From Agaricus subrufescens (Eukaryota > Basidiomycota > Agaricomycetes > Agaricales > Agaricaceae): a stretch of 64,000 nt of DNA. The notes below the pieces were generated by a model, which was not told the DNA's origin, made no database searches, and saw only the letters and a program-made list of their open reading frames with translations. The stretch is taken from contig CM057058.1 of NCBI GenBank assembly GCA_029945375.1, positions 2,604,001 through 2,668,000 on the forward strand, written 5' to 3'. The first letter of the stretch is position 1, and each line of letters opens with the position of its first letter. Position numbers and translations under genes: made by a program. Below are positions 62,570 to 64,000 of the stretch, one piece after another.

Positions 62570-64000
62570 CTAGTCTCCCAAACCGTGTTGGCTCCTTGGT
62601 GACGCGCTAAAGGGGCTGTCATTGCCGGAGAGACCGTATAAGCTTCTATTACCACCAAATGATCCGTGAATGAGCGCTTCTCTATCTCGTCCATCGCGGA
62701 TATGATTGTACTCTCTGGGTAAAGAGGATGATTCGAGGGATGGGCTGTGCAAAAGAAGCAGATGCTAAAAAGGTGGCGAGAAATGGCGTGAAAAAGGTGG
62801 TAAACGGTATATTCCATTTACGGCCTACCTGTGCGGATGAGATGCCGACCAAGGCGACGCCGCTCATTTTTCTTCTAAGGGTGGGAGAATCCTCTACGCC
62901 ACTTGGTAGTACAAGTGTCGCCCTTCGTCGCTTCCCAATTGTTCCCATGCCCAACCTTGTCCCCTCTTCGACTGAGTCGCTAGGCGTCTGATCGGGTTCG
63001 TGTTGGGTACTTCCGGCCCCATTGGTAAGGATGAATACTCCAACGAATGTGGCTCCACATCCATACAAAAAGGTGATGATTGTATGGAAACCAGCTCTTT
63101 CAAAATCGCCGTATAGAATGGCGCTACCCGTGATCGCCGACAAAGTGAAGAGCACAAATTGAATAGGAATCACGGTCTAGATACAATAATAATCTGGTCA
63201 GAAAGATCAAAACGTTTGATGTCGGGCATGACATACCTTGCCGTCAAAACGCATCAAGGCGCGGTTGAGATATCTGACCTGTCCAACGCCAGTTCCAGCG
63301 AGCGTCTATGATGGAACACAGTCAATCATAATTTATTTTGAGATTCCAAGATACTTACAAGAATGAGAGGATATGTGATCCATTCAGTAAAGATTCCGTA
63401 CCACTCCAGGGTAATGAGGGTGGAAAGAGCTTTAGTTGATAGAACTGTGAAGCCGCCAAATAAGGCACATAATCCTACGTCAACGAAAACGTAAGTCCGT
63501 CCGAGTCTTCCATGGGAGAGAGTACCGAGAACGATCGCGCCGAGGACATAACATCCCGCATAGATGAGAAAGGGTGTTTGTAAGATTGCATCAACGAGTT
63601 GCTCAGGGTCGAGCCTCGTGTCAGACGCATTGGAGGAAAGAACGACTGTAACTGCTCCGACGATAGCGATGCAGATGCCAAAGAAATCGCGCTAGAATCG
63701 ACTTAGCATGCATTCTATTCCCTTGTATCGTATATACCTTGCGAAAATGCTCTCCTAGCATAACAGGTGCAAATGCGCAATTGGCGATAAGAGCGAACTA
63801 AAAAATGGCACCGTGAGTGGGCTGCCGAACTCGAGAGAGGGAGATTTGTTACGGTTCCCAATGGGGCCACCACCGATGCGGGGGCAAACGCGTAGGAAAT
63901 GAAGTTTCCTAGCTCGCCGACGTTCATAAGGAAAAAACCTGCCCACCTAAGCACAAGATAAGATGCGGAACACCGAGTGATGAAGCCGAGACGTACCAGA
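62570..64000 (-). CDS. NIPA-type magnesium transporter (DUF803), 5' end outside window
   Basis: A multipass membrane protein of the NIPA/DUF803 family (drug/metabolite transporter fold), reported to transport Mg2+. Coding exons read (from the right edge) WAGFFLMNVGELGNFISYAFAP, SVVAPLGT, LIANCAFAPVMLGEHFRK, RDFFGICIAIVGAVTVVLSSN, ILQTPFLIYAGCYVLGAIVL, VFVDVGLCALFGGFTVLSTKAL, TYPLILTLAGTGVGQVRYLNRAL, QFVLFTLSAITGSAILYGDF and a further helix with FLYGCGATFVGVFIL, then a hydrophilic Ser-rich tail. The final intron is ambiguous: a GAGAG acceptor leads to a tail ending SQHGLGD at 62570, while the CACAG acceptor ends early at 62682. An intron at 63946-63996 leads to a further exon off the right edge. 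Confidence 0.8.

Overview
This is a stretch of nuclear DNA from a filamentous basidiomycete, most likely a mushroom-forming Agaricomycete. The evidence is gene density (about one gene per 1.9 kb on both strands), many introns of roughly 46-62 nt in almost every gene, and family content: tandem CCCH zinc-finger/DUF7923 genes, a membrane-anchored GH9 glucanase, an ankyrin-FYVE-RING protein, and bacterial-type uracil phosphoribosyltransferase. I saw no rRNA, tRNA, CRISPR array or intact transposon. The first gene runs off the left edge and the last off the right edge.

Layout. 1-9.2 kb: 3' part of an ankyrin-FYVE-RING ubiquitin ligase, an unknown acidic protein, the proteasome regulator PI31 and the splicing helicase PRP5. 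9.3-17.3 kb: nucleoporin NSP1, then a tandem segmental duplication (about 2.85 and 2.54 kb) carrying two intact paralogues of a HerA-like P-loop ATPase, an intact DUF952 gene, a truncated second DUF952 copy, and a 279-bp insertion in one unit. 17.3-30.5 kb: RRP8, uracil phosphoribosyltransferase, MET10, GH9 glucanase, a Gfo/Idh/MocA oxidoreductase, a ubiquitin-like membrane protein resembling HERP/Usa1, and the PKA regulatory subunit. 31-40.5 kb: a Ser/Thr-rich single-pass membrane protein, a vitamin/pantothenate-type MFS transporter, YTP1, COQ2 and Rho-GDI. 40.8-47.4 kb: two tandem CCCH-DUF7923 genes and the replication licensing factor CDT1. 47.9-57.3 kb: a second Gfo/Idh/MocA gene, a probable mitochondrial protein, a proteasome group (PRE3, RPN12, PRE10) and a NUP82/88-like nucleoporin, packed with very short divergent promoters. 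57.5-64 kb: an allantoate-permease-type MFS transporter head-to-head with a GH105 unsaturated glycuronyl hydrolase, and the 3' part of a NIPA-type magnesium transporter.

Most genes are housekeeping. The parts that look functionally linked are the proteasome group with PI31 about 45 kb away, the GH105/transporter pair, and two components of the Nup82-Nsp1 nuclear pore assembly. The least explained parts are the duplicated HerA-like ATPases, the DUF7923 pair, and several unusual exon-intron structures: a 3-nt exon, a 16-nt exon, a 19-nt exon and four GC-AG introns. Exon structures were worked out by hand from reading frame and homology to remembered family patterns; where I give a protein length, the exon lengths summed to a whole number of codons.
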